DNA of 64,000 nt from Mesorhizobium sp. L-8-3 (GCF_016756615.1 NZ_AP023262.1:1796501-1860500), one strand, 5' to 3'; shown: positions 27,975 to 38,076, counted from the first letter of the stretch. Notes: generated by a model not told the origin, from the sequence alone. Program-made: numbers and translations.

Positions 27975-28742
27975 ATGTCCCTTGAGATCGACCAATTCAT
28001 GTGCCGGAGCGACAATTTCGGGGTGTTGCTGCACGATCCGAAAAGCGGTGAGACGGCGCTGATCGACGCTCCCGAGGAGCGGGCGATCTTCGAGGCCATC
28101 CGCCGCACCGGCTGGAAGCCCACTGTCATCCTGACGACGCATCATCACGGCGACCATATCGAGGCGAATCTGGTGCTGAAACAGCAATTCGGGCTCAGGA
28201 TAGTCGGGCCGGCGGCCGAAGCGTCGAAAATCCCCGGGATCGACGAAACCGTCGCGGACGGCCAGGAGATCCGCTTCGCCGGGCAGCCCGTGCGCGTGAT
28301 CGCCACGCCCGGCCACACCGCCGGCCACGTCTCCTATCACTTTCCGCAATCGGCGGTCGCTTTCACCGGCGACACGCTGTTCGCCCTGGGCTGCGGCCGG
28401 TTGTTCGAGGCCAAACCGCCCGTCATGCATGCCTCCCTCCAGAAGCTTGCAGCCCTGCCCCTGGAGACCTCGGTCTATTGCGGCCATGAATATACCCAGG
28501 CCAATGCCCGGTTCGCCCTGACCATTGACCCTACCAATTCGGCGCTGCGCGAGCGGGCGGGCGACGTCAACAAGCTAAGGGCCGCCGACAAGCCGACCCT
28601 GCCGACCACGATCGGCCTGGAACTGGCGACCAATCCGTTCCTGCGCTGCCACGACCCCGTCATCCGCAAGAACCTGGGCATGGAGAAAGCGAGCGACGCC
28701 GAGGTCTTCGCCGAGATCCGCAAGCGCAAGGACGTGTTCTGA
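27975..28742 (+). CDS. gloB: Hydroxyacylglutathione hydrolase (glyoxalase II)
   Basis: 255 residues of the metallo-beta-lactamase fold. THHHGDH is the zinc-binding motif, [28 protein letters not shown] and [10 protein letters not shown] supply further metal ligands and glutathione contacts. It hydrolyses S-lactoylglutathione, the second step of methylglyoxal detoxification. AAAGGAGAAA lies before the ATG at 27975. Complete length. Confidence 0.95.
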   Translation: MSLEIDQFMCRSDNFGVLLHDPKSGETALIDAPEERAIFEAIRRTGWKPTVILTTHHHGDHIEANLVLKQQFGLRIVGPAAEASKIPGIDETVADGQEIRFAGQPVRVIATPGHTAGHVSYHFPQSAVAFTGDTLFALGCGRLFEAKPPVMHASLQKLAALPLETSVYCGHEYTQANARFALTIDPTNSALRERAGDVNKLRAADKPTLPTTIGLELATNPFLRCHDPVIRKNLGMEKASDAEVFAEIRKRKDVF

Positions 28743-28811
28743 CGCGCTGCAGGTTCTTGATCAGCGCATGTATTTTTCCCGAAACCGCTGCACAGTTTCG
28801 GGAGATATGCT

Positions 28812-29474
28812 TCAGGCCGGAATGAAGGAGAACACGGCGCCCGATCCGCCGGCGCTTGCCTGGCCGACATCGGGCACGGCGTAGTCGGCCAGAAGCCGAA
28901 GCCGCGACCGGGGCAGATGGACCCGTCCGGGATCTCCGACAAGCACGCCGATCCCCGCGGCGAGGCAGCGGTCGAGGAAGGCCGTCACCCGCCTGGCCAG
29001 CGCCTTGTCATAGAAGAGGTCGCCGACGGCCACGAGATCGACGGGAGGCGGCGGGCCGGCCATGACGTCTGCGGGAAGCGTGGCGATGTCGACCTCGTTC
29101 AGCATCGCATTGAGACCGAGGGCGACGACGGCATTGCGATCGATTTCGGCGGCCGTCACCTGCCGTGCGCCGGCCTTGGCGGCGGCGATGCCGACGACGC
29201 CGCATCCGGCGCCGAGGTCGAGCACGGACAGGCCGGCCACGATCTCGGGCATGTCGAGCAGATAGCGGGCGAGCGCGATCCCGCCCGGCCATTGATAGGC
29301 CCAATAGGGCGGTGCGGAGTCGGCACCGCCGTCGGGCCCCGCGGCAAGGCGCCACAGGCCGCTGCCGGAATGGGCCGCATGGAGTCTCAGTTCGGGCAGA
29401 AGGGGCGGGGAAACGATATGCAGCTTTTCCCGGATGAAGTCCCGCGCATCCGGATGTTGTCTTCGATCGCTCAC
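28812..29474 (-). CDS. SAM-dependent methyltransferase, ETFB-lysine methyltransferase type
   Basis: About 220 residues. DFIREKLHIVSPPLLPELRLH, the strong motif PPYWAYQWPGGIALARYLLD and LSVLDLGAGCGVVGIAAAKAGA match the METTL20 family; an Agrobacterium member was described as methylating the beta subunit of the electron transfer flavoprotein. VAVGDLFYDKALA is the post-motif that contacts substrate. GTG at 29474 follows GGAGCGG and is preferred over the much longer open frame. The gene is 24 bp downstream of the YhhN gene on the same strand. Confidence 0.82.
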   Translation of the reverse strand: MSDRRQHPDARDFIREKLHIVSPPLLPELRLHAAHSGSGLWRLAAGPDGGADSAPPYWAYQWPGGIALARYLLDMPEIVAGLSVLDLGAGCGVVGIAAAKAGARQVTAAEIDRNAVVALGLNAMLNEVDIATLPADVMAGPPPPVDLVAVGDLFYDKALARRVTAFLDRCLAAGIGVLVGDPGRVHLPRSRLRLLADYAVPDVGQASAGGSGAVFSFIPA

Positions 29475-29497
29475 CGTCCGCTCCCGGCCTTGTCGTC

Positions 29498-30166
29498 TCA
29501 GCCGAGCAGCATGCCCAGCGCGATCAGCAGTTGCGCGGCATAGTAGGTGATCCAGACGGCATAGCGCATCGGCAGCCGCACAGGAGAAGCGCCGGCCGTG
29601 AGGAAACGCTCGGTCGCCAATATGCCGTCGGAGACCATGAACAGGGTCGCTCCGGCAATGACGGCGAGGCTCTGCGTGGTGAGCGCGGCGAGGCCCATGG
29701 CGAGGATGGCCGCGACATAGACCGCGATCGGCGTTTTGAGCGCGTGCTCGACGCGCGGCAGAAGAAGCGTCGCCATGGCCGCCGCCAGAAGAACCATCGC
29801 TACAGCCAGGACCGGGCGCCACAGATCGGAAAACAGCATGCCGGCCCCGCCCGACATGGCGAAAAGCAGGATGTAAAGGACATGCGCGGCGAGGAAGCTG
29901 CCGAGCCCGGCCAGAAAGGCGCGCTCGCCGATACGCGACAGGAAGGCGTCGCCGGCCGCGCTCAGCACCAGCGCGCCGGTCAGCAGCAACGGTCCGTGTT
30001 CGACGGTGGAGATCACGGCGAGAAGCGCCACCGCAAGCGTCTTCACGGCCGACCGGCGGAGGCTCGGTTCCCGCTCGGCCTGGAACAGGGTGAGCACCGC
30101 CGCTGCGATCGACAGCAGCAGAGCGGCGTTCGCCGTCGCCTCGATGCCTCCTGAAAACGGCATCAT
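29498..30166 (-). CDS. Lysoplasmalogenase-like YhhN family membrane protein
   Basis: About 222 residues with seven or eight predicted membrane helices and the YhhN pattern: ALVLSAAGDAFLSR, FLAAHVLYILLF, and FMVSDGILATERF near the C-terminus, where the two acid residues are conserved. Animal members (TMEM86) cleave the vinyl-ether bond of lysoplasmalogen; the bacterial role is less clear. ATG at 30166 is followed by another ATG, so the start may be three bases later. Confidence 0.85.
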   Translation of the reverse strand: MMPFSGGIEATANAALLLSIAAAVLTLFQAEREPSLRRSAVKTLAVALLAVISTVEHGPLLLTGALVLSAAGDAFLSRIGERAFLAGLGSFLAAHVLYILLFAMSGGAGMLFSDLWRPVLAVAMVLLAAAMATLLLPRVEHALKTPIAVYVAAILAMGLAALTTQSLAVIAGATLFMVSDGILATERFLTAGASPVRLPMRYAVWITYYAAQLLIALGMLLG

Positions 30167-30233
30167 GCTCCGGCTCCGCCAGCCGTTCCCGGTGAAACGC
30201 CCCCCAAGGTCCCCTCCCGGCGCGCCCGGCGCG

Positions 30234-31088
30234 CTACTCGATGGCTTCGATCTGCCGCGCGCGGAACGTGACCGTGCCGATCTGCGTCCCCACCGTGGCG
30301 TGGATCGGCGCATATACGCCGGTTTCGCCGAGCGGGGCAAATGTGATGCGGATGTCGCTGCGGTCCCTCAGGTAGCGGATCGACTTGTTGCCGGGCCGAT
30401 AGCCGGCGACCGGCACGAACTTGCCGCTGCACACCGCCGCGTCGCCTTTGTAGGCGCCCATGTCAACCGGTCCGGTGCCGACCGGGGAAAGCCGGAGATC
30501 GGCACGAAGCTCGCCGTCGAAGACCTTTATGGTCCGGCGGCAGACCTGGCCGAGCGAAGGCGCGCGCACCAGCACGGCCGAGATCGGGTCGGTGACGGCG
30601 ACGAGATCCTTGCCGTCGAGCGGAACCCAGTCCTTGCCGCGCTTCTGCAGAGGTGGCACGTTGATTACCTTCGACACCTTGCCGTCGGCGAAGGCCAGCG
30701 TCGTCCGCTTCATTTTCTTGCCGAATGTATAGGAAACCGAATAGTCATCGGGCAGCGTGGCGTCCTTCGAGAAGCGACCCGTGGCAACCGTGCTGGCCCT
30801 GGTATTGTCGAAGATGACGGCCAGTCCGGCGCTGGAGATCGCGCCCTCCAGCTTGAAGCTGTCGGGCGAGATGCGGCTCGTGAACTGGGAGCGCGCAACT
30901 GTCAGCCCGTAGATCGTGACGGCGTAGTCCGCCTTGAAGGCACGCGGCTGCTGCTTGGCCGCCGCATGGACCGGAACCGCCAGCCAGACGCAGGCAAGCG
31001 CGGCCAGGGCGCTTGCGGCGCATATTCGGCCGGGTTGGGAAGAGCGATGCGTGAAAGACAAGTCCGGCTCCCGATCGCAGTCAAACAT
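30234..31088 (-). CDS. DUF3108 domain protein, exported
   Basis: About 284 residues with a signal-peptide-like segment [20 protein letters not shown] near residues 24-43, followed by [19 protein letters not shown], the DUF3108 opening, and [17 protein letters not shown] in the middle. The family is of unknown function and is found in the periplasm or outer membrane side. ATG at 31088 has GAGGG just upstream. It diverges from rpmB, as in other rhizobia. Confidence 0.85.
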   Translation of the reverse strand: MFDCDREPDLSFTHRSSQPGRICAASALAALACVWLAVPVHAAAKQQPRAFKADYAVTIYGLTVARSQFTSRISPDSFKLEGAISSAGLAVIFDNTRASTVATGRFSKDATLPDDYSVSYTFGKKMKRTTLAFADGKVSKVINVPPLQKRGKDWVPLDGKDLVAVTDPISAVLVRAPSLGQVCRRTIKVFDGELRADLRLSPVGTGPVDMGAYKGDAAVCSGKFVPVAGYRPGNKSIRYLRDRSDIRITFAPLGETGVYAPIHATVGTQIGTVTFRARQIEAIE

Positions 31089-31293
31089 CCCTCGGGGACT
31101 GGCTAGCGACCAATTCCGACGGCATTGTGAAACGCCGCAATCGCGAGGCTTCGCCAAGCTTGCGCTTGACGCATCGGTCAAATGCCACTATGGAACGCCA
31201 ACTTTTCCCTCAAGGCCGCCTGACAAGCCCGCGCGCCGATCCCTGTTTGGTGCGGCTTGGACAATTGGCCCGGTACGAATTGAAGGTACGAAA

Positions 31294-31590
31294 ATGTCTC
31301 GCGCTTGTGAACTGACCGGCAAGGCTGTCCAGACCGGCAACAATGTGAGCCACGCCAACAACAAGACGCGGCGCCGCTTCCTGCCTAACCTCGTCAATGT
31401 GACGCTTATCTCGGAAGCGCTGAACCAGAATGTGCGCCTGCGCATCTCGGCGAACGCCCTGCGTTCGGTCGAGCATCGCGGCGGTCTCGACGCATTCCTC
31501 GTGAAGGCCGATGTGGCCGAGCTTTCCCAGCGTGCCCGGCTTCTGAAGAAGCAGGTCGTGAAGAAGCTTGCCGAGCAGACTGCCGCCTGA
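31294..31590 (+). CDS. rpmB: 50S ribosomal protein L28
   Basis: 98 residues starting [24 protein letters not shown], the family opening, then [20 protein letters not shown] and [20 protein letters not shown]. Length and sequence are normal for alphaproteobacterial L28. GAAGG lies before the ATG. A GC-rich hairpin follows 11 bp after the stop. Confidence 0.98.
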   Translation: MSRACELTGKAVQTGNNVSHANNKTRRRFLPNLVNVTLISEALNQNVRLRISANALRSVEHRGGLDAFLVKADVAELSQRARLLKKQVVKKLAEQTAA

Positions 31591-31601
31591 TAGCAAGTTC
31601 C

Positions 31602-31622
31602 AAGGCGGGGGACGACCGCCTT
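31602..31622 (+). terminator. Hairpin after rpmB
   Basis: AAGGCGG and CCGCCTT form a 7-bp stem with loop GGGACGA, 11 bp after the rpmB stop. There is no run of T, so termination would be weak or would need Rho. It separates rpmB from the leader of the transporter gene. Confidence 0.5.
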
Positions 31623-31652
31623 CCGGAGCAGTCGCCTCTCGTGGTTCCGCTC

Positions 31653-31683
31653 CACTGGTTCCATCACCCAGGATAAAAAAATG
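31653..31683 (+). promoter_or_regulatory. Candidate preQ1-I riboswitch of the yhhQ-like gene
   Basis: The leader holds CTGG (31655-31658), TTCCATCA, a single C, CCAG (31668-31671), then GATAAAAAA and the start ATG. This is the layout of preQ1-I aptamers: a short P1 stem, loop with GGTTC, CACCC, and an A-rich tail that returns to pair with the loop. Here loop CAT (31662-31664) would pair with the start codon ATG itself. The downstream gene belongs to the queuosine-precursor transporter family, a known target of this switch. The P1 stem has only four pairs and the second loop is short, so it remains a candidate. Confidence 0.5.
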
Positions 31684-32361
31684 TCTTTCTTTTCCAAGTA
31701 CCTGCCATTCGTGGCGGCTATGGCGCTCATCGTCATGGCATCCAATGTGCTTGTGCAGTTTCCCATACAGGGGCAGCTTGGCGTCCTCTCGCTCGCCGAC
31801 ATCCTGACCTGGGGCGCTTTCACCTATCCTTTCGCGTTCCTTGTCACCGACCTCGCCAACCGCCGGTACGGGCCGGCAATCGCGCGGCGCGTCGTCTTCG
31901 TCGGCTTCGCTGCGGCGGTGCTCTGCTCGATCGTCGTGCCGCCGCTGCTCTATCGCTACGGGCTGATCGAATTCGAGACGGCCGCGGGACGCCTGGTGCG
32001 CATTGCCGCCGCCTCCGGAAGCGCCTTCCTCGTCGGCCAGCTTCTCGATGTCACCGTGTTCAATCGTCTGCGGCGGCAGAGCTGGTGGCGCGCTCCGGTG
32101 TTCGCCTCGCTGGCCGGCTCGGTCGTCGACACCGCCGTCTTCTTCAGCATCGCCTTCTCGGCCACCTTCGCCTTCTTCGGACCCGACGACGCCTTCGCAC
32201 TGGAGCAGGCGCCGCTGCTCGGCCTGTTCGGCGCGCAGGCCGAGCGCTGGGTTTCCTGGGCGCTCGGCGATCTCGGCGTGAAGCTCGTCATCGCCGTCTT
32301 TGCGCTTATTCCCTACCGGCTGATCGTGGCCCGTTGGAGCGCGCGTCTGGCGGCGGCGTAG
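31681..32361 (+). CDS. Queuosine precursor transporter (YhhQ/VUT family)
   Basis: 226 residues with six membrane helices. SLADILTWGAFTYPFAFLVTDLANRRYGPAIAR is the family signature, later FLVGQLLDVTVFNRLRRQSWWRAP and VDTAVFFSIAF. YhhQ imports preQ0/preQ1 for tRNA queuosine synthesis. The ATG lies in the A-rich tail of a candidate preQ1 riboswitch, and no clear Shine-Dalgarno sequence other than CAGGA (31669-31673) is present, which would be part of the switch. Downstream is an inverted-repeat element. Confidence 0.9.
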   Translation: MSFFSKYLPFVAAMALIVMASNVLVQFPIQGQLGVLSLADILTWGAFTYPFAFLVTDLANRRYGPAIARRVVFVGFAAAVLCSIVVPPLLYRYGLIEFETAAGRLVRIAAASGSAFLVGQLLDVTVFNRLRRQSWWRAPVFASLAGSVVDTAVFFSIAFSATFAFFGPDDAFALEQAPLLGLFGAQAERWVSWALGDLGVKLVIAVFALIPYRLIVARWSARLAAA

Positions 32362-32369
32362 CGGCCGGC

Positions 32370-32562
32370 ATTTACCCCTCATCCGACCTCGCCCTTTCGG
32401 GCGAGGCCACCTTCTCCCACAAGGGGAGAAGGGAAGGCTTTCCGCGACGTCTCGGCTAATCGTTGACGTTGATGGTTTGCAGAGCCGGACAAGCCAGACA
32501 CCAGCCTTCTCCCCTTGTGGGAGAAGGTGGCCTCGCGAAGCGAGGTCGGATGAGGGGTAAAT
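32370..32562. repeat. Inverted-repeat element, intact
   Basis: The ends TTTACCCCTCATCCGACCTCG and the complement GGTCGGATGAGGGGTAAA bound a 193-bp element; inner blocks CCTTCTCCCACAAGGGGAGAAG on the left return as CTTCTCCCCTTGTGGGAGAAGG on the right. It is the undisturbed relative of the element at 21268-22982, and its arms also resemble the arms of the 6.2 and 9.1 kb elements in the CTCCCCnTTGTGGGGGAG core. No gene is present. Confidence 0.88.
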
Positions 32563-32625
32563 GCTGGGGCGCCACGTAGCAGTGCAACCCTGCCACCGCA
32601 AAGCCGACCTTGCGGAAAATACGCC

Positions 32626-33636
32626 TCAATCCTCGTGCAGGCGGAACTCCAGATAGAGATTGCGCTGGAGCATGGAGTGGTTGTCGTCCGACATCAGCGA
32701 CACCATCAGCGCGCCGTCGTCGCGGCGCCAGACGTCCATCGCCTCCATATTGTCGATCTGGTAGCCCATGTCGGCCGACATCAGCACCGGCCCGTCGGCG
32801 ATCTGGCCCTTGGCGATCGTATCGCCCTTGATCCGGCGCAACCGCATGGCGACACCGTCGGCCATGGTGAAGCGCCGCTCCAGAAGAAGAAGGTCTCCGT
32901 CCGGCAGGAAGGCACCGTCGGTGATGTCGAAATTGTCTTGGCGCCGGATCGTGAAGACGCCTTTGCCGGGCCCTTCGAGGATGGCGGCGAAGACGTTGCC
33001 CTGCTTGTCGATGCTGCGCTCCGACACGACGATCAGGCTGCCCCGCAGCTTGCCCTCGGCAGGCGCGCGCGCGACCGTCTCGAAGCCCTTGTTCCGGCGC
33101 AGCTCGACCTTCGGCACCACGAAATCGAGCTCGTGGAACGGTGCCTTCATGTCGTCCCGATCGATGCGGAACCGGGCGATGCGATGATTGCGTTCGAAGC
33201 CCACCGTGGCGACGTCGTCGGTCACATCGAGCCCTTCAGCGTCGACGAGCCACTTCTCGCCGATCGGATTGCCGCCGGCGTCGACCATCTGCTGCATGGT
33301 GAAGCGGTCGATTCCGGTCGGGCGCCGGTCCGCATCGCGGGTCACAACGCCGAAGAACCAGAAGCCGGTATCGGCGACGCCGACGAAGTCGCCGCCTGGC
33401 GAGAGGAAGCGGAACGACGACAGCGCGCCGAAGTCACGCCCGGAAGAGGTCATCTCCAGCCCGCCGACGAATTCGAAAGGGCCGAACTGCTTGTCGTCGC
33501 GGCCGATGCGGAAGTTGGTGATCGGCCGGGCCCTCACCTCCAGCTGCTCGACCGCGGCCCGGTCACGGGCCGTCGCCGGCGGCACAGCCGCGAGCAAGCC
33601 CAGAGCGATCGCGACGAAAAGGGAGGATTTCTTCAT
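32626..33636 (-). CDS. Exported esterase-like activity of phytase family protein
   Basis: 336 residues with a signal peptide ([20 protein letters not shown]). The mature part shows [44 protein letters not shown] and [11 protein letters not shown], motifs of the phytase-like esterase beta-propeller (PF13449). Its natural substrate is not established. ATG overlaps the cobT stop by four bases, so it belongs to the cobS-cobT transcript. Confidence 0.85.
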   Translation of the reverse strand: MKKSSLFVAIALGLLAAVPPATARDRAAVEQLEVRARPITNFRIGRDDKQFGPFEFVGGLEMTSSGRDFGALSSFRFLSPGGDFVGVADTGFWFFGVVTRDADRRPTGIDRFTMQQMVDAGGNPIGEKWLVDAEGLDVTDDVATVGFERNHRIARFRIDRDDMKAPFHELDFVVPKVELRRNKGFETVARAPAEGKLRGSLIVVSERSIDKQGNVFAAILEGPGKGVFTIRRQDNFDITDGAFLPDGDLLLLERRFTMADGVAMRLRRIKGDTIAKGQIADGPVLMSADMGYQIDNMEAMDVWRRDDGALMVSLMSDDNHSMLQRNLYLEFRLHED

Positions 33637-35531
33637 CCGGCCCGCCGCAAACCGCTGCGGCGGATGTCCCGGGTCGATTCCTCGCCGAACAGCGAGGCGA
33701 GTTGCTCGGTCATGGCCCCGGCAAGCTCCTCGGCGTCGACGATGGTCACGGCGCGCCGGTAATAGCGCGTGACGTCGTGGCCGATGCCGATCGCCAGGAG
33801 CTCGACCGGCGAGCGCGTCTCTATCAGCTCGATGACGGCGCGCAGATGACGTTCCAGATAGTTGCCCGGATTGACCGACAGCGTCGAATCGTCGACCGGC
33901 GCGCCGTCCGAGATCATCATCAGGATCTTGCGCTGCTCGGGCCGGCCGATCAGGCGGTTATGCGCCCAAAGTAGCGCCTCGCCGTCGATGTTCTCCTTCA
34001 GCAGCCCCTCACGCATCATAAGGCCGAGATTGCGCCGGGCGCGCCTCAGCGGCGTGTCGGCGCTCTTGTAGATGATGTGGCGCAGGTCGTTGAGGCGGCC
34101 GGGATTGGCGGGTTTGCCGTCCTTCAGCCATTTCTCGCGCGACTGCCCGCCCTTCCAGGCGCGCGTGGTGAAGCCGAGAATCTCGACCGCGACGCCGCAG
34201 CGCTCCAGCGTGCGGGCCAGTATGTCGGCACAGGTCGCCGCCACCGTGATCGGCCGGCCGCGCATGGAGCCCGAATTGTCGAGCACCAGCGTCACCACCG
34301 TGTCGCGGAACTTGGTGTCGCGCTCCTGCTTGAAGGAGAGCGGCTGCATCGGGTCGATGACCACGCGCACCAGGCGTGCCGGATCGAGATAACCTTCCTC
34401 GAGATCGAAGTCCCAGGACCGGTTCTGCTGGGCCATCAGGCGGCGCTGCAGGCGGTTGGCCAGGCGGCCGACGACGCCCTGCAGATTGGCGAGCTGCTTG
34501 TCGAGGAAGGCGCGCAACCGGTCGAGTTCCTCCTCGTCGCAGAGCTCCTCCGCGCCCACCGTCTCGTCGAAGGCTGACGTGAAGACCTTGTAGTCGATCT
34601 CCTTGGGCAGGTTGACGAAGGGGTTGTCGGGGCGCTTGGCCTCGCCGGGCGTCTCTGCGTCGGCATCCTCGTCATCCGACATGTCGTCGGCCGTCGCGTC
34701 CGAAGCCTCGGTCTCTCCGGTCTCCTGCTCCTCGGCGGAGGCTTCGGCGTCGTCGGATTGGGCTTCGTCCGATCCGGAGTCCTCCTCGCCGCCCTTCTCG
34801 CTGTTTTCCTCGCCCTGCGGCTGGTCGTCATTGTCGTCCTGGGCGTCCTCGGTCTCCTCGTCGTCGCCGAGTTCTTCGGCCATCTCCATGGAGGCGAGCA
34901 TCTCGCGCACGACGCGGGCAAAGGCCTGCTGGTCGTCCAGCTTGTCGGCCAGGCCGTCCATGTCGGCGCCGGCCTTGTCCTCGACCCAGTTGCGCCAGAG
35001 GCCGACCATGCGCTCGCCGCTCTTCGGCACGGCGCGGCCCGTCAGCTTCTCGCGCACGATGAGCGCGATCGCCTCTTCCAGCGGAGCGTCGGCCTGATCA
35101 CGCACGTCGGCGAGATTGGCTTTGGTGTATTTGTCCTCCAGCATCATGCCGATATTGTCGGCCACACCCTGCATGGCGCGGCTGCCGATCGCCTCGCAGC
35201 GCGCCTGCTCTACAGCGTCATAGATGGCGCGGGCCTGCTTTCCATCCGGAGCGAGGCGGGTGTGGATGCGCATGTCGTGGCAGGCGCGCTTCAGCGCCAT
35301 GGAATCGCCGAGCCCGCGAGTGACGGCGATGTCTGTCTTAGACGGCTTCTTCGGCAGTTCGGGAAGCCGCGCCCGGTTTCCGGCCAAAGCTGGCCGGTCC
35401 TTCGCAAAGGCGATTTCCATCTCGTTGTCGCCGGCGATCGCGCGCATGGTGACCGTCACGGCGCGCTTGAAGGCGTCCGTGTCGGTGCCGTTCTTCGGCT
35501 TGTTGCGCGTGTTGTCTCCGGGGCCCGCCAT
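33633..35531 (-). CDS. cobT: Aerobic cobaltochelatase subunit CobT
   Basis: 632 residues. The N-terminal part ends in an acidic linker of about 100 residues (repeats of [20 protein letters not shown] type), and the C-terminal third is a von Willebrand A domain with the metal site DNSGSMRG and [11 protein letters not shown]. CobT with CobS forms the AAA+ complex that helps CobN insert cobalt into hydrogenobyrinate diamide. It follows cobS by 13 bp. CobN is outside the window. Confidence 0.96.
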   Translation of the reverse strand: MAGPGDNTRNKPKNGTDTDAFKRAVTVTMRAIAGDNEMEIAFAKDRPALAGNRARLPELPKKPSKTDIAVTRGLGDSMALKRACHDMRIHTRLAPDGKQARAIYDAVEQARCEAIGSRAMQGVADNIGMMLEDKYTKANLADVRDQADAPLEEAIALIVREKLTGRAVPKSGERMVGLWRNWVEDKAGADMDGLADKLDDQQAFARVVREMLASMEMAEELGDDEETEDAQDDNDDQPQGEENSEKGGEEDSGSDEAQSDDAEASAEEQETGETEASDATADDMSDDEDADAETPGEAKRPDNPFVNLPKEIDYKVFTSAFDETVGAEELCDEEELDRLRAFLDKQLANLQGVVGRLANRLQRRLMAQQNRSWDFDLEEGYLDPARLVRVVIDPMQPLSFKQERDTKFRDTVVTLVLDNSGSMRGRPITVAATCADILARTLERCGVAVEILGFTTRAWKGGQSREKWLKDGKPANPGRLNDLRHIIYKSADTPLRRARRNLGLMMREGLLKENIDGEALLWAHNRLIGRPEQRKILMMISDGAPVDDSTLSVNPGNYLERHLRAVIELIETRSPVELLAIGIGHDVTRYYRRAVTIVDAEELAGAMTEQLASLFGEESTRDIRRSGLRRAG

Positions 35532-35544
35532 CGGTCTTACCGGT

Positions 35545-36531
35545 TCAGCCGAGCACCACGTTGGCCGCCGATTCCGGCAATTCCTCGCCGAAGGCGCGCT
35601 GATAGAATTCCGCGACCACGTTGCGCTCGAGCTCGTCGCATTTGTTGAGGAAGGTCAGCCGGAACGCCATGCCGACGCTGCCGAAGATCTCGGCGTTCTC
35701 GGCCCAGGTGATGACGGTACGCGGGCTCATGACGGTCGACAGATCGCCGTTCATGAAGGCCGAGCGGGTCATGTCGGCCACACGCACCATCTTGTTGACG
35801 ATGTCCTTGCCCTTTTCGTTGCGGTAGTGCTTGGCCTTGGCCAGGATGATCGCGACTTCGTTGTCGTGCGGCAGATAGTTCAGCGTGGTCACGATCGACC
35901 AGCGGTCCATCTGCGCCTGGTTGATCTGCTGTGTGCCGTGATAGAGGCCCGTCGTGTCGCCGAGGCCGACCGTGTTGGCCGTGGCGAACAGGCGGAAGGC
36001 CGGATGCGGGCGGATGACGCGGCTCTGGTCGAGCAGAGTGAGGCGTCCCGACGATTCCAGGACGCGCTGGATGACGAACATCACGTCGGGCCGGCCGGCG
36101 TCGTACTCGTCGAAGCAGAGCGCGACATTGTGCTGATAGGCCCATGGCAGGATGCCGTCGCGGAACTCGGTCACCTGCTTGCCGTCCTTGACCACGATCG
36201 CGTCCTTGCCGACGAGGTCGATACGACTGACATGGCTGTCGAGATTGACGCGCACGCAGGGCCAGTTGAGACGCGAGGCGACCTGCTCGATATGGGTCGA
36301 CTTGCCGGTGCCGTGATACCCCGACACCATCACGCGGCGGTTGAAGGCGAAGCCGGAGAGGATGGCGAGCGTGGTCTGCTCGTCGAACAGATAGTCGGGG
36401 TCGACATCGGGCACGTGCTCGGTCGCTACCGAATAGGCCGGCACCACCATCCTGGAGTCGAAGCCGAAGACCTGCTTCACCGACACCGTCGTGTCGGGCA
36501 GGTTGGCGATATCGCGATCCATCTTGTTCAT
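35545..36531 (-). CDS. cobS: Aerobic cobaltochelatase subunit CobS
   Basis: 328 residues of MoxR-like AAA+ ATPases. [17 protein letters not shown] is Walker [23 protein letters not shown]alker B, and [11 protein letters not shown] sensor 1. It powers cobalt chelation with CobT. ATG at 36531 has GGAGA five bases upstream; a GTG three bases earlier is also in frame. The J-domain gene lies upstream on the same strand, as is usual. Confidence 0.96.
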   Translation of the reverse strand: MNKMDRDIANLPDTTVSVKQVFGFDSRMVVPAYSVATEHVPDVDPDYLFDEQTTLAILSGFAFNRRVMVSGYHGTGKSTHIEQVASRLNWPCVRVNLDSHVSRIDLVGKDAIVVKDGKQVTEFRDGILPWAYQHNVALCFDEYDAGRPDVMFVIQRVLESSGRLTLLDQSRVIRPHPAFRLFATANTVGLGDTTGLYHGTQQINQAQMDRWSIVTTLNYLPHDNEVAIILAKAKHYRNEKGKDIVNKMVRVADMTRSAFMNGDLSTVMSPRTVITWAENAEIFGSVGMAFRLTFLNKCDELERNVVAEFYQRAFGEELPESAANVVLG

Positions 36532-36610
36532 CACTTCTCCACGCGCGAAGGTCTTCGCTTCGCCGGCAACCCATCTTTTCTTCGGGGGTGGTCTTTATCA
36601 GACCCTGCGC

Positions 36611-37237
36611 TCAACACAAACCTGCTTGTTTGAGCACGCGATATGCTTGGAGCACGTCGCGGAACCGATCTTCCGAACCCCTGTCACCGCCATTCGCGTC
36701 GGGATGGTGGCGCTTCACGAGTTCCTTATAGCGGGACTTGATGTCCGCGCCAGTCGCCTTTGTATCAAGGCCAAGCGTTTCGAGCGCCTTGGCCTCAAGC
36801 GGTTTTGCCTTGCGCTCGCGCGGACCGTCATGGTCCCGGCCGCCGTTGAACAGGTTGTAGGGGTCGCGAATGCGGTTGTAGTAGCCGGCGCGGCCCGAGC
36901 GCTGCTGCGCGAAATCGGGCGCGGAGCGCGCCGCGCCGTTGATGCCCATCGTCCATGTCGGCCGGTGGCCGGTCAGCGCCTCCTTCTGGAAGCGCGCGAT
37001 CTCGGAGTCGGCGAGACCGGAGAAGTAGTTGAACCCCTTGTTGTACTCGCGCACATGCTCGAAGCAGAAGCGGAAATACTCGCCCTCCTTCAGCCGCCCG
37101 ACCGGCGCGCGATGCGTGCCGGCCTCCGCGCAGCCGTCCCACTGGCAGCGCGGCGCGCGCGATTTCAGCTCCGCCTCCGGATCGGGCCGGACGCGGATCC
37201 GGTCGAAATATTTGGAATAGGACGTCATCGGTTCCAT
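36611..37237 (-). CDS. J-domain (DnaJ-type) protein
   Basis: 208 residues. A unique N-terminal part has cysteines in RCQWDGCAEAGTHRAP and RFCFEHVREYN, possibly a zinc site. The C-terminal 60 residues form a J domain: LETLGLDTKATGADIKSRYKELVKRHHPDANGG, with the HPD tripeptide that activates DnaK. Such proteins, next to cobS in rhizobia, are DnaK partners of unknown client. Two starts are possible (37237, 37228). It diverges from bolA. Confidence 0.9.
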   Translation of the reverse strand: MEPMTSYSKYFDRIRVRPDPEAELKSRAPRCQWDGCAEAGTHRAPVGRLKEGEYFRFCFEHVREYNKGFNYFSGLADSEIARFQKEALTGHRPTWTMGINGAARSAPDFAQQRSGRAGYYNRIRDPYNLFNGGRDHDGPRERKAKPLEAKALETLGLDTKATGADIKSRYKELVKRHHPDANGGDRGSEDRFRDVLQAYRVLKQAGLC

Positions 37238-37372
37238 TTATGGGAAGATGGGGCCGCGAGACAAGAATTGACATTTCCGACGCAATCGCCCTAACCGCTG
37301 AATCGCGGCCATCGGGTGCAGTTTTTTCAGATTTTCGCGGCGGCACAGCACATATGGTGAAGGAATAGCGTG

Positions 37373-37675
37373 ATGTCCATACAGGCGACGATGGAAGCCA
37401 AGCTGACAGAGGCCTTCCGCCCCGAAAGGCTGTCGGTGATCAACGAGAGCCATCTCCATGCCGGCCATCATCACGCGGATTCGGGCCACCACGCCACCTT
37501 CGACGGCTCCGGCGAAACGCATTTCCGGGTGCGGATCGTGTCGCCGGCCTTTGCCGGCATGAGCCGCATCGATCGCCACCGTGCCGTCAACCGGCTGCTG
37601 GCCGACGAGCTCGAAGCCGGGGTTCACGCGCTGGCGATCGAACCGGCCGCGCCGGGAGAGAAGACGCGCTGGTAA
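37373..37675 (+). CDS. BolA family protein
   Basis: 100 residues starting MSIQATMEAKLTEAFRPERLSVINESHLHAGH; the histidine-rich motif LHAGHHH and the segment GETHFRVRIVSPAFAGMSRIDRHRAVNRLL are the BolA signature. BolA proteins pair with monothiol glutaredoxins in iron-sulfur trafficking and affect envelope shape. The ATG at 37373 has AAGGA about eight bases upstream; an in-frame GTG three bases earlier is possible. Confidence 0.94.
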   Translation: MSIQATMEAKLTEAFRPERLSVINESHLHAGHHHADSGHHATFDGSGETHFRVRIVSPAFAGMSRIDRHRAVNRLLADELEAGVHALAIEPAAPGEKTRW

Positions 37676-37679
37676 GGAA

Positions 37680-37773
37680 GCGCGTCAGCCGTCGAGTGAT
37701 GCCGGAGTGTTCGCGACGGTCGGCCGAAACCCGTTACGACAGATCGTCGCGACGCGGGATCGGGTATGATCAA
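37680..37773 (-). pseudogene. Possible remnant of a PIN-type toxin start
   Basis: A TTG codon overlapping the antitoxin stop opens LIIPDPASRR, which resembles only the first residues of PIN toxins (MIILD...), then loses similarity. No PIN acidic residues follow before bolA. The position is where the toxin of such pairs normally begins. I read this as a truncated toxin, but the evidence is thin. Confidence 0.25.
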
Positions 37774-38003
37774 GTCCCGGCTTCCCAAACATCGTCGCCC
37801 ACTGGCTCCATGGGAGCGTCGTAGCGCAGCACCGTCCCACGCAAGGTCTCCAGCGAATCCCGTCGCGGCGCGGAATAGCGGCGTATCTCGAGCTTGGGCT
37901 GGCCGCGGTCGGTAATGACGACAGGTTCCCCTGTCGTTTCGACCCGGCGAAAGAACTCCAATGCCCGCGCCTTGAACTGCGACTTCGACACATGCTCGGT
38001 CAT
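37770..38003 (-). CDS. Phd/YefM-family antitoxin (orphan)
   Basis: 77 residues. KSQFKARALEFFRRVETTGEPVVITDRGQPKLEIRRY is the Phd/YefM DNA-binding fold, followed by a toxin-binding tail (LETLRGTVLRYDAPMEPVGDDVWE). GGAGG lies eight bases before the ATG at 38003. These antitoxins usually overlap a downstream PIN-domain toxin; here only about 90 bp separate it from the end of bolA and no toxin is seen. It may still regulate or neutralise a related toxin elsewhere. Confidence 0.85.
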   Translation of the reverse strand: MTEHVSKSQFKARALEFFRRVETTGEPVVITDRGQPKLEIRRYSAPRRDSLETLRGTVLRYDAPMEPVGDDVWEAGT

Positions 38004-38076
38004 GATCGTCCACCTCCGAAGGACATACAAAGCCATGCTCGAAAGTGGCCGGCAACAACGACCGGCATATGAACCG

